Positions 5,667 to 11,794 of a stretch of DNA of 11,794 nucleotides are shown here, piece by piece; the first letter of the stretch is position 1, and the number at the start of each line of letters is the position of its first letter. The notes beneath the pieces were generated by a model that saw only the letters and a program-made list of their open reading frames with translations, made no database searches and had not been told where the DNA came from. This DNA comes from JBGOTP01 sp041476545 (lineage in GTDB: Bacteria; Acidobacteriota; Vicinamibacteria; Vicinamibacterales; CAVVIG01), in assembly GCA_041476545.1 (NCBI GenBank), contig JBGOTP010000143.1, positions 1 through 11,794 of the forward strand. The letters run 5' to 3'. The position numbers and the translations under genes were made by a program.

Positions 5667-6437
5667 ATGAAGCACACAACACTGATCGGCGTGGGTCTCG
5701 TCCTGATCGGCGTGGCGCCGGCTCTTTCCAGAGCACACGCGCAATCGCCGGCGACCCCGGTGACGTCGTCGACGTCGACGGACGTTCCGCGAAAGATTCT
5801 GTTCGTCGGCGATAGCTTCACCTACGCGCAGGGTGGGATCTACACGCACTTTGAAAAGCTGGCTGCCGCGGCCACTCCGTCGTTGGTTGTTACAACCGAC
5901 AAGGCCGTGGCCGGCGGCGCGTTCCTGAAACGTTTGTGGGAACTGCAGGCCCCGGTCAAGGCCATCGACACGGGCGCATTCGACGTCGTCGTCTTGCAGG
6001 ACGACATTCCAGAGACCAACGTGGACTACTTCCGCCAGTATGCGCGCATGTTTGTCGATGAGGTGCGCAAGAACAAGGCGCGCCCGGTCTTGTTCATGGC
6101 CTGGGCCTATCAACGCCTGGGATGGATCTCGATGCAGGAGATCGCGCAGGCGCACCGCCAGCTTGCGAAAGAACTGAATGTCGATGTGGCCCCGGTCGGA
6201 CTGGCCTGGCAGCAGGCGTCGAGACAGCAACCTGCTCTCGACATGTATGCAGCGGATCGCGAGCATCCGAGCGTCTACGGTACGTATCTCGCGACGTGCG
6301 TGCTGTACGCCACCATCTACGGGAAAGATCCGAGCGGATTCAAATATGTCGCACCTGGAATGACGTCGGAACAGGCCGCGTTCCTGCAAAAGACAGCCTG
6401 GCAAACGGTCCAGGACTATCGCGCGGGACGGCTGTAG
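5667..6437 (+). CDS. Exported SGNH/GDSL-type hydrolase
   Basis: A 256-residue protein with a signal peptide (cleavage likely after RAHA, residue 25). The mature domain begins RKILFVGDSFTY (42-53), the block I motif with catalytic Ser50 in Gly-Asp-Ser. The C-terminal part has DREHPSVYGTYLA, with D197-x-x-H200 forming the rest of the catalytic triad. The order and spacing fit SGNH hydrolases, which are esterases/lipases acting on acyl or carbohydrate ester bonds; the substrate is unknown. The block II Gly and block III Asn are less clear, with AGGAF at 87-91 and QDDIPETN at 112-119 possible. The start is set by the signal peptide. The gene converges on the haem-protein gene, with 38 bases between them and no obvious terminator. 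Confidence 0.8.
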   Translation: MKHTTLIGVGLVLIGVAPALSRAHAQSPATPVTSSTSTDVPRKILFVGDSFTYAQGGIYTHFEKLAAAATPSLVVTTDKAVAGGAFLKRLWELQAPVKAIDTGAFDVVVLQDDIPETNVDYFRQYARMFVDEVRKNKARPVLFMAWAYQRLGWISMQEIAQAHRQLAKELNVDVAPVGLAWQQASRQQPALDMYAADREHPSVYGTYLATCVLYATIYGKDPSGFKYVAPGMTSEQAAFLQKTAWQTVQDYRAGRL

Positions 6438-6475
6438 GCTGGGGCCGCTTTCACGACGTCTTCCACGCCCGGATT

Positions 6476-7573
6476 TCAGGGGATGACCGGCAGCGGCTCC
6501 CACCAGACGTACTTGCCTTCGAGCACGTCCTCGAGCGCATCAGTCCGCCAGCGGCCGCCGGCGTCCTGATAGACGCCCTGGTAGCCTTTCGCGACTTCGA
6601 TGTACAGCTCCTGCAGCTGCGAGTCTTCCGACAGCCAGACAATTCCATCGTTGTCGCTGATTGAGGTGAGGAGCTCGAAGAGTCCGGGCACGGCACTCGC
6701 CGACTTTCTGTCGGCAAGTGTCGCCTTCACGTGTTGAATGAACACCGGCTCGGCGCCGGACCGTTCGAGATACGCGATGTACTCCTTGTAGCCGCGCATC
6801 TCGGAGGGCGCCAACCTGAAGTAGCGATCCTGAACGATGGCCTCGTAGTTGCGAGCTTCGCCGGACGCGAGAAACGCGTCGGCGAAGTGATTGTCCGGCC
6901 CATGGCAGGTGGTGCAGGAAAACGGAGCGGAGACGGCACTCCGGGTAGATCTGAACTCGTTCTTCCCGTTCACCCTCTTGTAGATCGTATGGCGCGCGAG
7001 CTGCGGGTCGCGGTTGAAGGGACCCCAGCCGATCCGGACAGCATCGAAGACGTACAGCTTGTCGCTGCCTCTCACGCGGCGCCGGCCCGCGGTCACCTGG
7101 GTCTGAATGCGGATTTCGTCGGGAAGACACAGCCCTCTTGACGGCTTGTCTTCGCGCCACTGTTCGTTCACGTAGATGGTCTTGGTCTCGCCGCCGGACG
7201 AGCCTGACAGCGGCAGGTCGAGGCGCTTCACGATGTGCAGGCCGTAGCCTCGATCGTCGCCAGGCGTGCTGGAGGCCTCTGGAGTGAAGCTCACATACGC
7301 CACCTGTACGCGATCGGCATTTTCCGGCGCATAGACCTTCGCCAGGTCCGCCCGCGTCTGCCCGCGCACGGCGTCCTGGTAGCGCATTTCTTCCTGCTCA
7401 AGATTGAGGCGCGTGCGATCGCCTTTCAGCAGGTTGGCAATGCTCTCGAGGCGGGCATCAGTCAGGTAGGGTGCGTACGGCTCTTTCGCGACGACGCCGG
7501 ATCCGAGCGCCATTGCGGCACCGACGAAAAGCGCAATCGTCCCGGCCGCCCGCCTGGCCGTTGCGATCGTCAC
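6476..7573 (-). CDS. Exported protein with one CxxCH haem-binding motif, family unknown
   Basis: A 365-residue protein starting at a GTG (7573-7571) that overlaps the TGA of the upstream regulator gene (GTGA). Residues 1-30 form an export signal (RRAAG, hydrophobic TIALFVGAAMALGSGVV, cleavage near VVA-KE). FSCTTCHGPDNHF contains C220-T-T-C223-H224, a single c-type haem attachment site, with nearby Met and His as possible axial ligands. The remaining sequence has strand-rich segments (TIYVNEQWREDKPSRGLCLP, KLYVFDAVRIGWGPFNRDPQ) that I cannot assign to a family. Haem attachment would occur in the periplasm; the role is perhaps electron transfer or redox sensing. The upstream frame is open to 7807, but that part reads as antisense of the regulator and has no signal, so the GTG is preferred. 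Confidence 0.7.
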   Translation of the reverse strand: MTIATARRAAGTIALFVGAAMALGSGVVAKEPYAPYLTDARLESIANLLKGDRTRLNLEQEEMRYQDAVRGQTRADLAKVYAPENADRVQVAYVSFTPEASSTPGDDRGYGLHIVKRLDLPLSGSSGGETKTIYVNEQWREDKPSRGLCLPDEIRIQTQVTAGRRRVRGSDKLYVFDAVRIGWGPFNRDPQLARHTIYKRVNGKNEFRSTRSAVSAPFSCTTCHGPDNHFADAFLASGEARNYEAIVQDRYFRLAPSEMRGYKEYIAYLERSGAEPVFIQHVKATLADRKSASAVPGLFELLTSISDNDGIVWLSEDSQLQELYIEVAKGYQGVYQDAGGRWRTDALEDVLEGKYVWWEPLPVIP

Positions 7574-8496
7574 CGGGCAACGCTGCCAGAACCGAAATCC
7601 GCTTGCGCCGGACGTGCGGAGCCGGACGCGGCTCCGTTCACCAATTGCGCCAGCTGCGCGGCGAAAATGGTCACCACCGCGGCCACGAGTGGTGTCTGCT
7701 CGGCGCCGTGCTGAAGTTCGATCGCGAAGACACCTGCACAGCCCGCCGGCGTGAGCAACGGGACGACCAGGGCGCCGCTGGCGTCGGGCCGGCCTTTGAT
7801 GACGCACACCTGGCCCGATCGGAACGCGGCCGCGGTGGCATTGTCCGCGTCACGCCGAAGGGTGGGTAACTGCGCGAGCACCTTGTCTGAGTATCCGTGC
7901 GCCAGCACGGGTCTCAGTCCCGATGCCACGGAGTCCCAGACCCACACGACCAGGCCCACCGCATCGAGGATTCCGGCGGCTTTCTGCAGCAGCGGTTGAA
8001 CGTCCTGTGCGTGCTCGACCCGCCCGAATTCGGTACAGAGATCCGCGACTGCCAGGAGGTCGATGTCGGGCAAGGCCGGCTGGCGTGCAGAAAGAGAGCT
8101 GGCGGACTCGGGAGGCGCAGGCGACGGGACGCGGACCCTGGACAGAGACCCGATAGCGGAGCCGACCATGTTGCGAAACCGGGTTGGCGGCCCCTCCTTC
8201 GTCCCAGCACCATCGAGAGCGGCGGCGACCGCCGCTATTGTCGCGACATCCTCGACCGGATCAGGGTGGATCTCCAGGAACTCGCGAACGACCGCGTCTG
8301 GACTGAGACCTATTGCGTGAGCGTAGGCGCGAATGAAGGCACGGCGAAAAATACCGGAGGGCCATTGCGAGACGTCGTCCCGCTCCAGCCCTTCGAGGAG
8401 CGCACGCTTGATCTTGGTCTCCTCGGCGATCGTGAGGAGAGCAATCGCCTGTTCTTCACGCCGCTGGCGAAGTCGAGATCCGAAACTCTCGAGCAT
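7570..8496 (-). CDS. HTH_25 (RodZ-type) plus GAF-domain regulatory protein
   Basis: A 308-residue protein. Residues ~3-75 are a helix-turn-helix of the RodZ/HTH_25 type: SFGSRLRQRREEQAIALLTI, AEETKIKRALLEGLERDD, then WPSGIFRRAFIRAYAHAIGL. A Pro/Ser-rich linker (~100-143) leads to a GAF domain at ~146-288 (LAVADLCTEFGRVEHAQDVQ, VWVWDSVASGLRPVLAHGY, LRRDADNATAAAFRSGQ, VPLLTPAGCAGVFAIEL). GAF domains bind small ligands such as cyclic nucleotides or haem, or sense redox state. There is no membrane segment, so unlike RodZ it is soluble. The ATG at 8496 is chosen because the HTH starts there; an ATG at 8547 is in frame but precedes the predicted transcript start. It is translationally coupled to the haem-motif protein downstream, which may share or supply its signal. 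Confidence 0.75.
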   Translation of the reverse strand: MLESFGSRLRQRREEQAIALLTIAEETKIKRALLEGLERDDVSQWPSGIFRRAFIRAYAHAIGLSPDAVVREFLEIHPDPVEDVATIAAVAAALDGAGTKEGPPTRFRNMVGSAIGSLSRVRVPSPAPPESASSLSARQPALPDIDLLAVADLCTEFGRVEHAQDVQPLLQKAAGILDAVGLVVWVWDSVASGLRPVLAHGYSDKVLAQLPTLRRDADNATAAAFRSGQVCVIKGRPDASGALVVPLLTPAGCAGVFAIELQHGAEQTPLVAAVVTIFAAQLAQLVNGAASGSARPAQADFGSGSVAR

Positions 8497-8518
8497 GCGT
8501 TGGATAGCCCTTCGCGCG

Positions 8519-8547
8519 AGAGTAGCAACATGGGCGCAGTAGTTCAA
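8519..8547 (-). promoter_or_regulatory. Promoter of the HTH_25-GAF / haem-protein operon
   Basis: On the minus strand TTGAAC (8547-8542), 17 bases, then TACTCT (8524-8519) preceded by TGC, an extended -10. Transcription would begin near 8512, giving a ~16-nt leader that carries AAGGG before the ATG at 8496. This supports 8496 over the upstream ATG at 8547. Confidence 0.55.
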
Positions 8548-8611
8548 GTAAATGTGGGTCTATGTGGCTCAGACTTTGGACACCAGATCGCGCCGTTTGG
8601 CTCTCGGGCGG

Positions 8612-8620
8612 TGGTACACT
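8612..8620 (+). promoter_or_regulatory. Extended -10 promoter of the nucleotidyltransferase pair
   Basis: TGGTACACT is an extended -10 (TGn plus TACACT at 8615-8620) lying 14 bases before the ATG at 8635. The leader would be about 8 nt, so the gene is nearly leaderless. No good -35 is seen. It is divergent from the promoter at 8519-8547. Confidence 0.5.
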
Positions 8621-8634
8621 GGTTCAGGCTCGCG

Positions 8635-8910
8635 ATGAGCAACCCATCAACGCCCTCTGCGGACTCGCCGTTGCGCCAGATCCCCGCCGACGAGCGGGCC
8701 CGGATGAAGCAGTGGCTGGACAATTGGAAGCGCCTTGGGCCGATCCTCGAACAGGAGCGCTGGGACCGCGTCAAGGCGCTGACAGACGCCGATGCGGCTC
8801 GCGACGCGTCGCGTCTCTTCGATCTGTGGCAGCCCGACTGGCCCACCGACGAGGGCCAGGGGCTGCTGCTGCACCAGCAGGTCTTCGCTCGCGCGCGGAA
8901 CAGGCGTTGA
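8635..8910 (+). CDS. Small partner protein of the adjacent nucleotidyltransferase (candidate antitoxin)
   Basis: A 91-residue charged, helical protein with no export signal. The core is RARMKQWLDNWKRLGPILEQ followed by ERWDRVKALTDADAARDASRLFDL, with a C-terminal LLLHQQVFARARNRR. It overlaps the transferase gene by TTGA, where the TGA stop at 8908-8910 shares bases with the TTG start. Such short upstream partners of nucleotidyltransferase-fold genes are typical of type IV or MenT-like toxin-antitoxin modules, so an antitoxin role is proposed by context. The frame is open far upstream (to 7897), but that part is antisense to the HTH-GAF gene. The ATG at 8635 follows the extended -10 box by 14 bases. 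It is unrelated in sequence to the partners at 472 and 10140. Confidence 0.65.
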   Translation: MSNPSTPSADSPLRQIPADERARMKQWLDNWKRLGPILEQERWDRVKALTDADAARDASRLFDLWQPDWPTDEGQGLLLHQQVFARARNRR

Positions 8911-9494
8911 TCGATCGTCCTCCGCCTCATCTCATCGCCGCCGCGCAGTCGCTGCTCGGCGTCCTGGACAACGCTCGGATTCAGGCGTGCCTGATCGGCG
9001 GCATGGTGATTTCGCGCTGGGGACAGCCGCGCGCGACGACCGATGCGGACTTCTCCGCGCTCGCCCCGTACGGCGACGAAACGCGTGTGCTCGACGTGCT
9101 ACTGGCGCGTTTTCAGCCGCGCCGGGCGGATGTCCGGACGTTTGCCCTCGATCATCGAGTCCTGCTCCTGACGACAGCGGACGGCGTCGGCCTGGACGTC
9201 GCGCTCGCCGCGTTCCCGTTCGAGATCGAGGCGCTCGAACAGGCCACGTCGTGGGATCTCGGCGTCGGCGTAGCGCTTCGGACCTGTTCGGCCGAGCACC
9301 TGATCGTCTATAAGCTCGTTGCCGCCCGGCCGCAGGATCTGCTCGACATGGAGGGCATCGTCCGCCGGCAGGGTCGCCGCCTCGATCTCGATTGCATCCG
9401 CCGCTGGGGTCGCGAGTTTGCCGACCTGAAAGAAGATCCCGACCTGCTGCGTCCGTTCGAACGTGTCCTGCGTACCGTCCCCGACGCTCGCTGA
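8907..9494 (+). CDS. Nucleotidyltransferase-fold protein (AbiEii/MNT-like), intact
   Basis: A 195-residue protein beginning with TTG at 8907 and overlapping the stop of its partner. The nucleotidyltransferase signature is complete: CLIGGMVISRWGQPRATTDADF, with G31-G32, R42 and the metal-binding D46-x-D48. A third acidic residue, D97, is in GVGLDVALAAF. The C-terminal region (SAEHLIVYKLVAARPQDLLD, then MEGIVRRQG) is the helical part typical of AbiEii-like toxins and MenT proteins. The family transfers NMPs to RNA or protein targets; MenT acts on tRNA 3' ends, and others modify their antitoxin. Target and toxicity here are inferred. Upstream in-frame codons are antisense or overlap the partner, so TTG is the most reasonable start; a later ATG (GGM, residue 33) would remove the GG motif. 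Confidence 0.75.
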   Translation: MIDRPPPHLIAAAQSLLGVLDNARIQACLIGGMVISRWGQPRATTDADFSALAPYGDETRVLDVLLARFQPRRADVRTFALDHRVLLLTTADGVGLDVALAAFPFEIEALEQATSWDLGVGVALRTCSAEHLIVYKLVAARPQDLLDMEGIVRRQGRRLDLDCIRRWGREFADLKEDPDLLRPFERVLRTVPDAR

Positions 9495-9546
9495 GCGCCA
9501 CCCTGTCGTTCCGGGTCGAGGCTATTCGCCTGACGGGCAAGATCGG

Positions 9547-10033
9547 TCACCGACGTGAGCGCAGCAGCGCCTCGAGAAACGCCCGGTCGAGTTTGTCCTT
9601 CCCGGTAGGTCTCCTTGGTTCGGATGAGCGCGGCGGGGCTCGCGACGGGGACGTCCACATCATCCAGACGGATCGCCTCCGCATCCGCCGCCACGTCGGC
9701 ATAGCAAAGGCCGCAGGCTCGTCCCATCAGATCCACGATGATCTCGTCCGCGATCCGCACGACGACGTGATCGCGCACGTCCGTGTCGCTGACCTCGGCG
9801 GCAGCATTGTCAGCGAGAACGGCGAGGCCGCGCTTGACGCGCGCAACATTCTCGGGGTCGTCATCGACCAGCAGGTCTATGTCTTTGGTGAAGCGCGAAG
9901 CGCCGTGCGCGATGACGGCAAATCCGCCGATGAGCACATAGCGCGCGCCAGCGGCGTTCAACGCGCGGCAGAGTCGGACGACGTCCTCGGGCTCAGGCGC
10001 TCTCGCGTACGCAGGATCGTCTCGGTCATCCAA
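9547..10033 (-). pseudogene. Nucleotidyltransferase-fold protein with apparent frameshift
   Basis: From ATG at 10033 the protein runs through VVRLCRALNAAGARYVLIGG (G36-G37), ASRFTKDIDLLVDDDP (D51-x-D53) and IIVDLMG (D101), a full nucleotidyltransferase core, then IRTKETYR. At 9597-9603 (GGGAAGG on the coding strand) the frame appears lost. In the next frame the expected ending KDKLDRAFLEALLRSRR followed by TGA (9549-9547) is read at once, consistent with a family motif REKDKLDR missing two bases. Repaired, it is about 162 residues. In the unrepaired frame the ORF continues to 9308, antisense inside the neighbouring transferase, which is implausible. All catalytic residues precede the shift. 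It may be a true mutation, an assembly error, or a recoding site. Overlaps its partner gene by 76 bases. Confidence 0.65.
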
Positions 10034-10140
10034 GAGTCGGCCTCTGCAAAGCTCGAAAAACGGTAAATCCCTCGTGGCACGAGCCAGGCGGTTCCCCGTA
10101 AGAGGGCCGCCGTTCTGGCGAGCCGCCCCTGATCGGCCAT
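9958..10140 (-). CDS. Small partner of the minus-strand nucleotidyltransferase (candidate antitoxin)
   Basis: A 60-residue protein, MADQGRLARTAALLRGTAWL then VPRGIYRFSSFAEADSWMTE, with an Arg/Ser-rich tail. From memory RGxYRFxSFxEADxWM is a pattern of small proteins encoded just before nucleotidyltransferases. Its last 76 bases overlap the start of the transferase in another frame. The frame also opens from an ATG at 10188, adding 16 residues, but this start overlaps the -10 box at 10187-10192, so the ATG at 10140 is preferred. It is cytoplasmic, and an antitoxin-like role is inferred from context. The overlap means any change in this region affects both proteins. Confidence 0.55.
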   Translation of the reverse strand: MADQGRLARTAALLRGTAWLVPRGIYRFSSFAEADSWMTETILRTRERLSPRTSSDSAAR

Positions 10141-10186
10141 CCCATGGCCATCCAGCAGCCGATTCCCGACACGCAGCATAGCCTGC

Positions 10187-10192
10187 ATTATC
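10187..10192 (-). promoter_or_regulatory. -10 box (GATAAT) for the minus-strand nucleotidyltransferase pair
   Basis: The coding strand reads TGCGATAATGC, an extended -10. Transcription would start near 10180, leaving a leader of about 40 nt before the ATG at 10140. A second TATGCT (10180-10175) is an alternative -10. Confidence 0.35.
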
Positions 10193-10248
10193 GCACCTTC
10201 GAGGAATCGTCCTTCAATTCTGCACGGCCTTGGGCCGCCCCGTCCCCG

Positions 10249-10362
10249 TCAGCGCCGGCCGTGCATCGCAAGGATGGCGTTCCAGAGCGAGTGTCCGCCA
10301 AGCCACGCCGCGGCAGCCACGACGACCACGAGCACAATTGCGACAATCGATCGTTTCTTCAT
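10249..10362 (-). CDS. 37-residue single-helix membrane protein
   Basis: The ORF begins MKKRSIVAIVLVVVVAAAAW, with the helix at about 5-22, continues LGGHSLWNAILAMHGRR and then stops. A basic N-terminus, one hydrophobic helix and a short amphipathic tail ending HGRR are typical of small inner-membrane proteins. Codon use looks normal for this GC level (mostly G/C at third positions). The gene lies 60 bases after the permease stop on the same strand, so it is probably co-transcribed with it. Its spacer contains the GGAGG-like heptamer array. A clear Shine-Dalgarno at the usual distance is lacking; GGGGG is about 10 bases upstream. Family not recognised with certainty. It could be a permease accessory subunit. 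Confidence 0.45.
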   Translation of the reverse strand: MKKRSIVAIVLVVVVAAAAWLGGHSLWNAILAMHGRR

Positions 10363-10371
10363 AGCTGCACA

Positions 10372-10427
10372 GCCCCCAGTCCCGAGCCTCTAACCTCTAG
10401 CCTCCAACCTCTAGCCTCCTGCCTACT
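10372..10427. repeat. 7-bp tandem repeat array (TRGAGGY on the minus strand), 8 units
   Basis: On the plus strand the units are GCCCCCA, GTCCCGA, GCCTCTA, ACCTCTA, GCCTCCA, ACCTCTA, GCCTCCT and GCCTACT, in perfect 7-bp register from 10372 to 10427. On the coding strand the units resemble TAGAGGT and TGGAGGC. The array begins inside the stop codon and last codon of the permease gene and ends nine bases before the 37-residue ORF. With a 7-bp period it cannot encode a short peptide repeat. Several units carry Shine-Dalgarno-like GGAGG or AGAGG. Confidence 0.8.
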
Positions 10428-11794
10428 GCTGCTTCAACGCGCGCATGGGCTCGACCCGCGAGCCACGGATGGCAGGGACAATGCCCGCCGCCAGGCCGAC
10501 GATCACGAGCAGCAGCGCCGCGGCGCCGAACGCGATCGAATCGAACGGGCTGATGCCCACCAGAAACGTCTGGAGCGCGGGCGTCAGGCTCACGGACGCG
10601 GCGCCGCCAATCACGACACCGGCCGCCACCAGGAAGAGGACCCGCCCGAGGACCTCACGTCTCACGCGACCAGCGGAGGCGCCAAGCGCCATCCGAATGG
10701 CAATCTCGGTCGTGCGCGAGGCCACGACGTAGGCCATCACACCGTAGAGGCCGATCATCGTGAGCAGCAGACCGAGCATCCCAATCGATCCCACCAGCAC
10801 CGTCCCGGTACGCCGCATCGTCAACTCGAGGCTGGTGGCGCTGCGCAGCGTCTCGACGCTGACGGGCACCGTTCGATCGATGCTCTCCGTGGCGCGCCAG
10901 ATGGGGGAGACCATGCTGTCGGGAGACACGGACGTCCGGATATGCACGATGAGCCGGCTGGGACGCTGTGCAAACGGATAGTAGATGACCGATTGAGGAG
11001 CCTCTCCGATCGTGTCGATCCGGCTGTCGCGGACCAGGCCGACGACCTCGGCGTCGAGTTCTCCGCCTGTCTGCACCCGTTTGCCAATTACGTCCTGTCC
11101 CGGAAAGTGTGTCTTGGCAAACGTCTCGTTGACGATCGCGACTGCCGGTCGGCCGGCGACGCGCGACGCGTCGAAATCCTGCCCGCGCAGAAACGGTATC
11201 CCCAGTGACTGAAAGTATCGAGGGCCGACGCTGTAGGTCGATGGTCTCGATCCGGGGATGTCCGTTCGACCGGCGGGATGAAAGCTCCTGAGCAGCGAAT
11301 CGCCTCCAAGAGGAACCGTGTTCGCCACGCTGACCGACGACACACCGGGGAGCCGTTCGATGCGCTCCACAATCCGATCGGCGAAGCGGAGGCGTGCCTC
11401 GCCGGGATACTGACTGGCATCGATGTTGAACCGGGCGACGACACCATGGTCGATGTCGAAGCCGAGATTCACGCGGCCGATGTAGAGCTGGCTCCGCACG
11501 CACAGGAGCGCCAGAACGACCAACGTCAACGACATGGCGACCTGGCCGACGACGAGTGCGTGCCGCAGCCAGAGCCTGGCGGTCGCACCGCCGCCGCTCT
11601 GCCGAACCTCGGTCACGATGTCGGCGCGCGTCGCCTTGAAGGCCGGGATGACGCCGCAGAACACGGTCGTGATCGTGACGAGCGCCAGCGCGAACAGCAG
11701 CAGCCTGCTGTCGAGTGTCATCGCGCCTTGAAACGGCGTCATCGCGCCGCTCCAGGGGGCCTGACCGAGCGCGAACGCCAGCGGCAGGCCAACG
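10423..11794 (-). CDS. MacB/FtsX-like ABC transporter permease, C-terminal part (cut by window edge)
   Basis: The minus-strand frame is open to the window edge (VGLPLAFALGQAPWSGAM precedes the first ATG at 11742), so the gene starts outside. About 456 residues are visible. Membrane segments: LLLFALALVTITTVFCGVIP, ALVVGQVAMSLTLVVLALLC, then after a ~240-residue periplasmic MacB_PCD-like domain (RLPGVSSVSVANTVPLGGDS, YFQSLGIPFLRGQDFD) a final FtsX domain with three helices (VGSIGMLGLLLTMIGLYGVM, VLFLVAAGVVIGGAA, AAALLLVIVGLAAGIVPAI) and the end EPMRALKQQ. Such permeases form ATP-driven extrusion pumps of the MacAB type, exporting drugs, lipids or proteins with an ATPase and a membrane-fusion partner. 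Neither partner is in the window. The arrangement TM, periplasmic domain, three TM repeated twice fits the long acidobacterial form. Confidence 0.85.
   Translation of the reverse strand, partial: VGLPLAFALGQAPWSGAMTPFQGAMTLDSRLLLFALALVTITTVFCGVIPAFKATRADIVTEVRQSGGGATARLWLRHALVVGQVAMSLTLVVLALLCVRSQLYIGRVNLGFDIDHGVVARFNIDASQYPGEARLRFADRIVERIERLPGVSSVSVANTVPLGGDSLLRSFHPAGRTDIPGSRPSTYSVGPRYFQSLGIPFLRGQDFDASRVAGRPAVAIVNETFAKTHFPGQDVIGKRVQTGGELDAEVVGLVRDSRIDTIGEAPQSVIYYPFAQRPSRLIVHIRTSVSPDSMVSPIWRATESIDRTVPVSVETLRSATSLELTMRRTGTVLVGSIGMLGLLLTMIGLYGVMAYVVASRTTEIAIRMALGASAGRVRREVLGRVLFLVAAGVVIGGAASVSLTPALQTFLVGISPFDSIAFGAAALLLVIVGLAAGIVPAIRGSRVEPMRALKQQ

Noticed and set aside
5573..5815. Plus-strand 80-codon open frame starting in the stop of the membrane protein gene
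   Set aside because: More than half overlaps the SGNH hydrolase in another frame, the composition is Arg/Asp/Ala-rich, and no domain is visible.
7574..7807. N-terminal extension of the haem-motif protein
   Set aside because: It is inside the HTH-GAF coding region in another frame, is Arg-rich and has no signal peptide. The GTG overlapping the TGA gives a proper export signal.
7897..8634. N-terminal extension of the small partner gene at 8635
   Set aside because: Antisense to the HTH-GAF gene. A promoter lies between it and the ATG at 8635.
9308..9546. C-terminal continuation of the minus-strand nucleotidyltransferase
   Set aside because: Antisense inside the plus-strand transferase and unlike any family ending. 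The frameshift explanation restores an expected ending.
10144..11208. Plus-strand 354-codon open frame
   Set aside because: Antisense to the permease and small protein, low-complexity Arg/His/Asp-rich translation; a typical high-GC shadow.
1..11794. CRISPR array, tRNA, rRNA or complete insertion sequence
   Set aside because: No regular direct repeats with unique spacers, no cloverleaf, rRNA or transposase was seen on reading both strands.

Overview
High-GC bacterial chromosomal DNA. The gene complement suggests an Acidobacteriota relative, possibly of the Vicinamibacteria type. It includes a DUF1800 protein, a PhoB-type winged-helix/TPR regulator, paired CsgG-like secreted proteins, a HTH_25-GAF regulator, an acidobacterial-style MacB/FtsX permease and several nucleotidyltransferase gene pairs. 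This placement is inferred from recognised families; no marker gene is present.

Layout. At the left edge lies the start of a DUF1800 gene (minus, cut by the window edge). A 9-bp tandem repeat separates it from a small gene (472-672) that looks like the small partner of a nucleotidyltransferase but has no such gene beside it. A 20-codon ORF with overlapping stop/start codons at both ends links it to a Tat-exported SnoaL/limonene-epoxide-hydrolase-like protein (734-1201). Two tandem CsgG-like secreted paralogues follow (1298-2738). Next is a 279-bp spacer holding a striking nested inverted-repeat element (2770-2944), then a winged-helix/TPR protein (3018-4556). A GbsR/MarR-type repressor gene follows, with a palindrome on its -35 box, together with a small three-helix membrane protein (4625-5576). 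An exported SGNH hydrolase (5667-6437) converges on a minus-strand operon: a HTH_25-GAF regulator (8496-7570) overlapping by GTGA an exported protein with one CxxCH haem motif (7573-6476).

Right half. Two nucleotidyltransferase pairs (AbiEii/MNT-like fold, resembling type IV or MenT-type toxin-antitoxin modules) face each other. The plus pair (8635-8910 and 8907-9494) is intact, with a TTGA overlap. The minus pair (10140-9958 and 10033-9547) overlaps out of frame by 76 bp, and its transferase has an apparent frameshift near 9597-9603. Upstream on the minus strand are a 37-residue one-helix membrane protein, a 7-bp tandem repeat carrying Shine-Dalgarno-like GGAGG/AGAGG, and the C-terminal part of a MacB/FtsX-like permease running off the right edge.

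Working together. The likely transcription units are 472-1201, 1298-2738, 4625-5576, 8496-6476, 8635-9494 and 10140-9547. Several start codons lie only 7-16 nt after a good -10 box, so leaderless or nearly leaderless transcripts seem common here. The most notable items are the structured inverted-repeat element, the cluster of three nucleotidyltransferase-partner systems in different states of repair, and the two short-period repeats in intergenic DNA.
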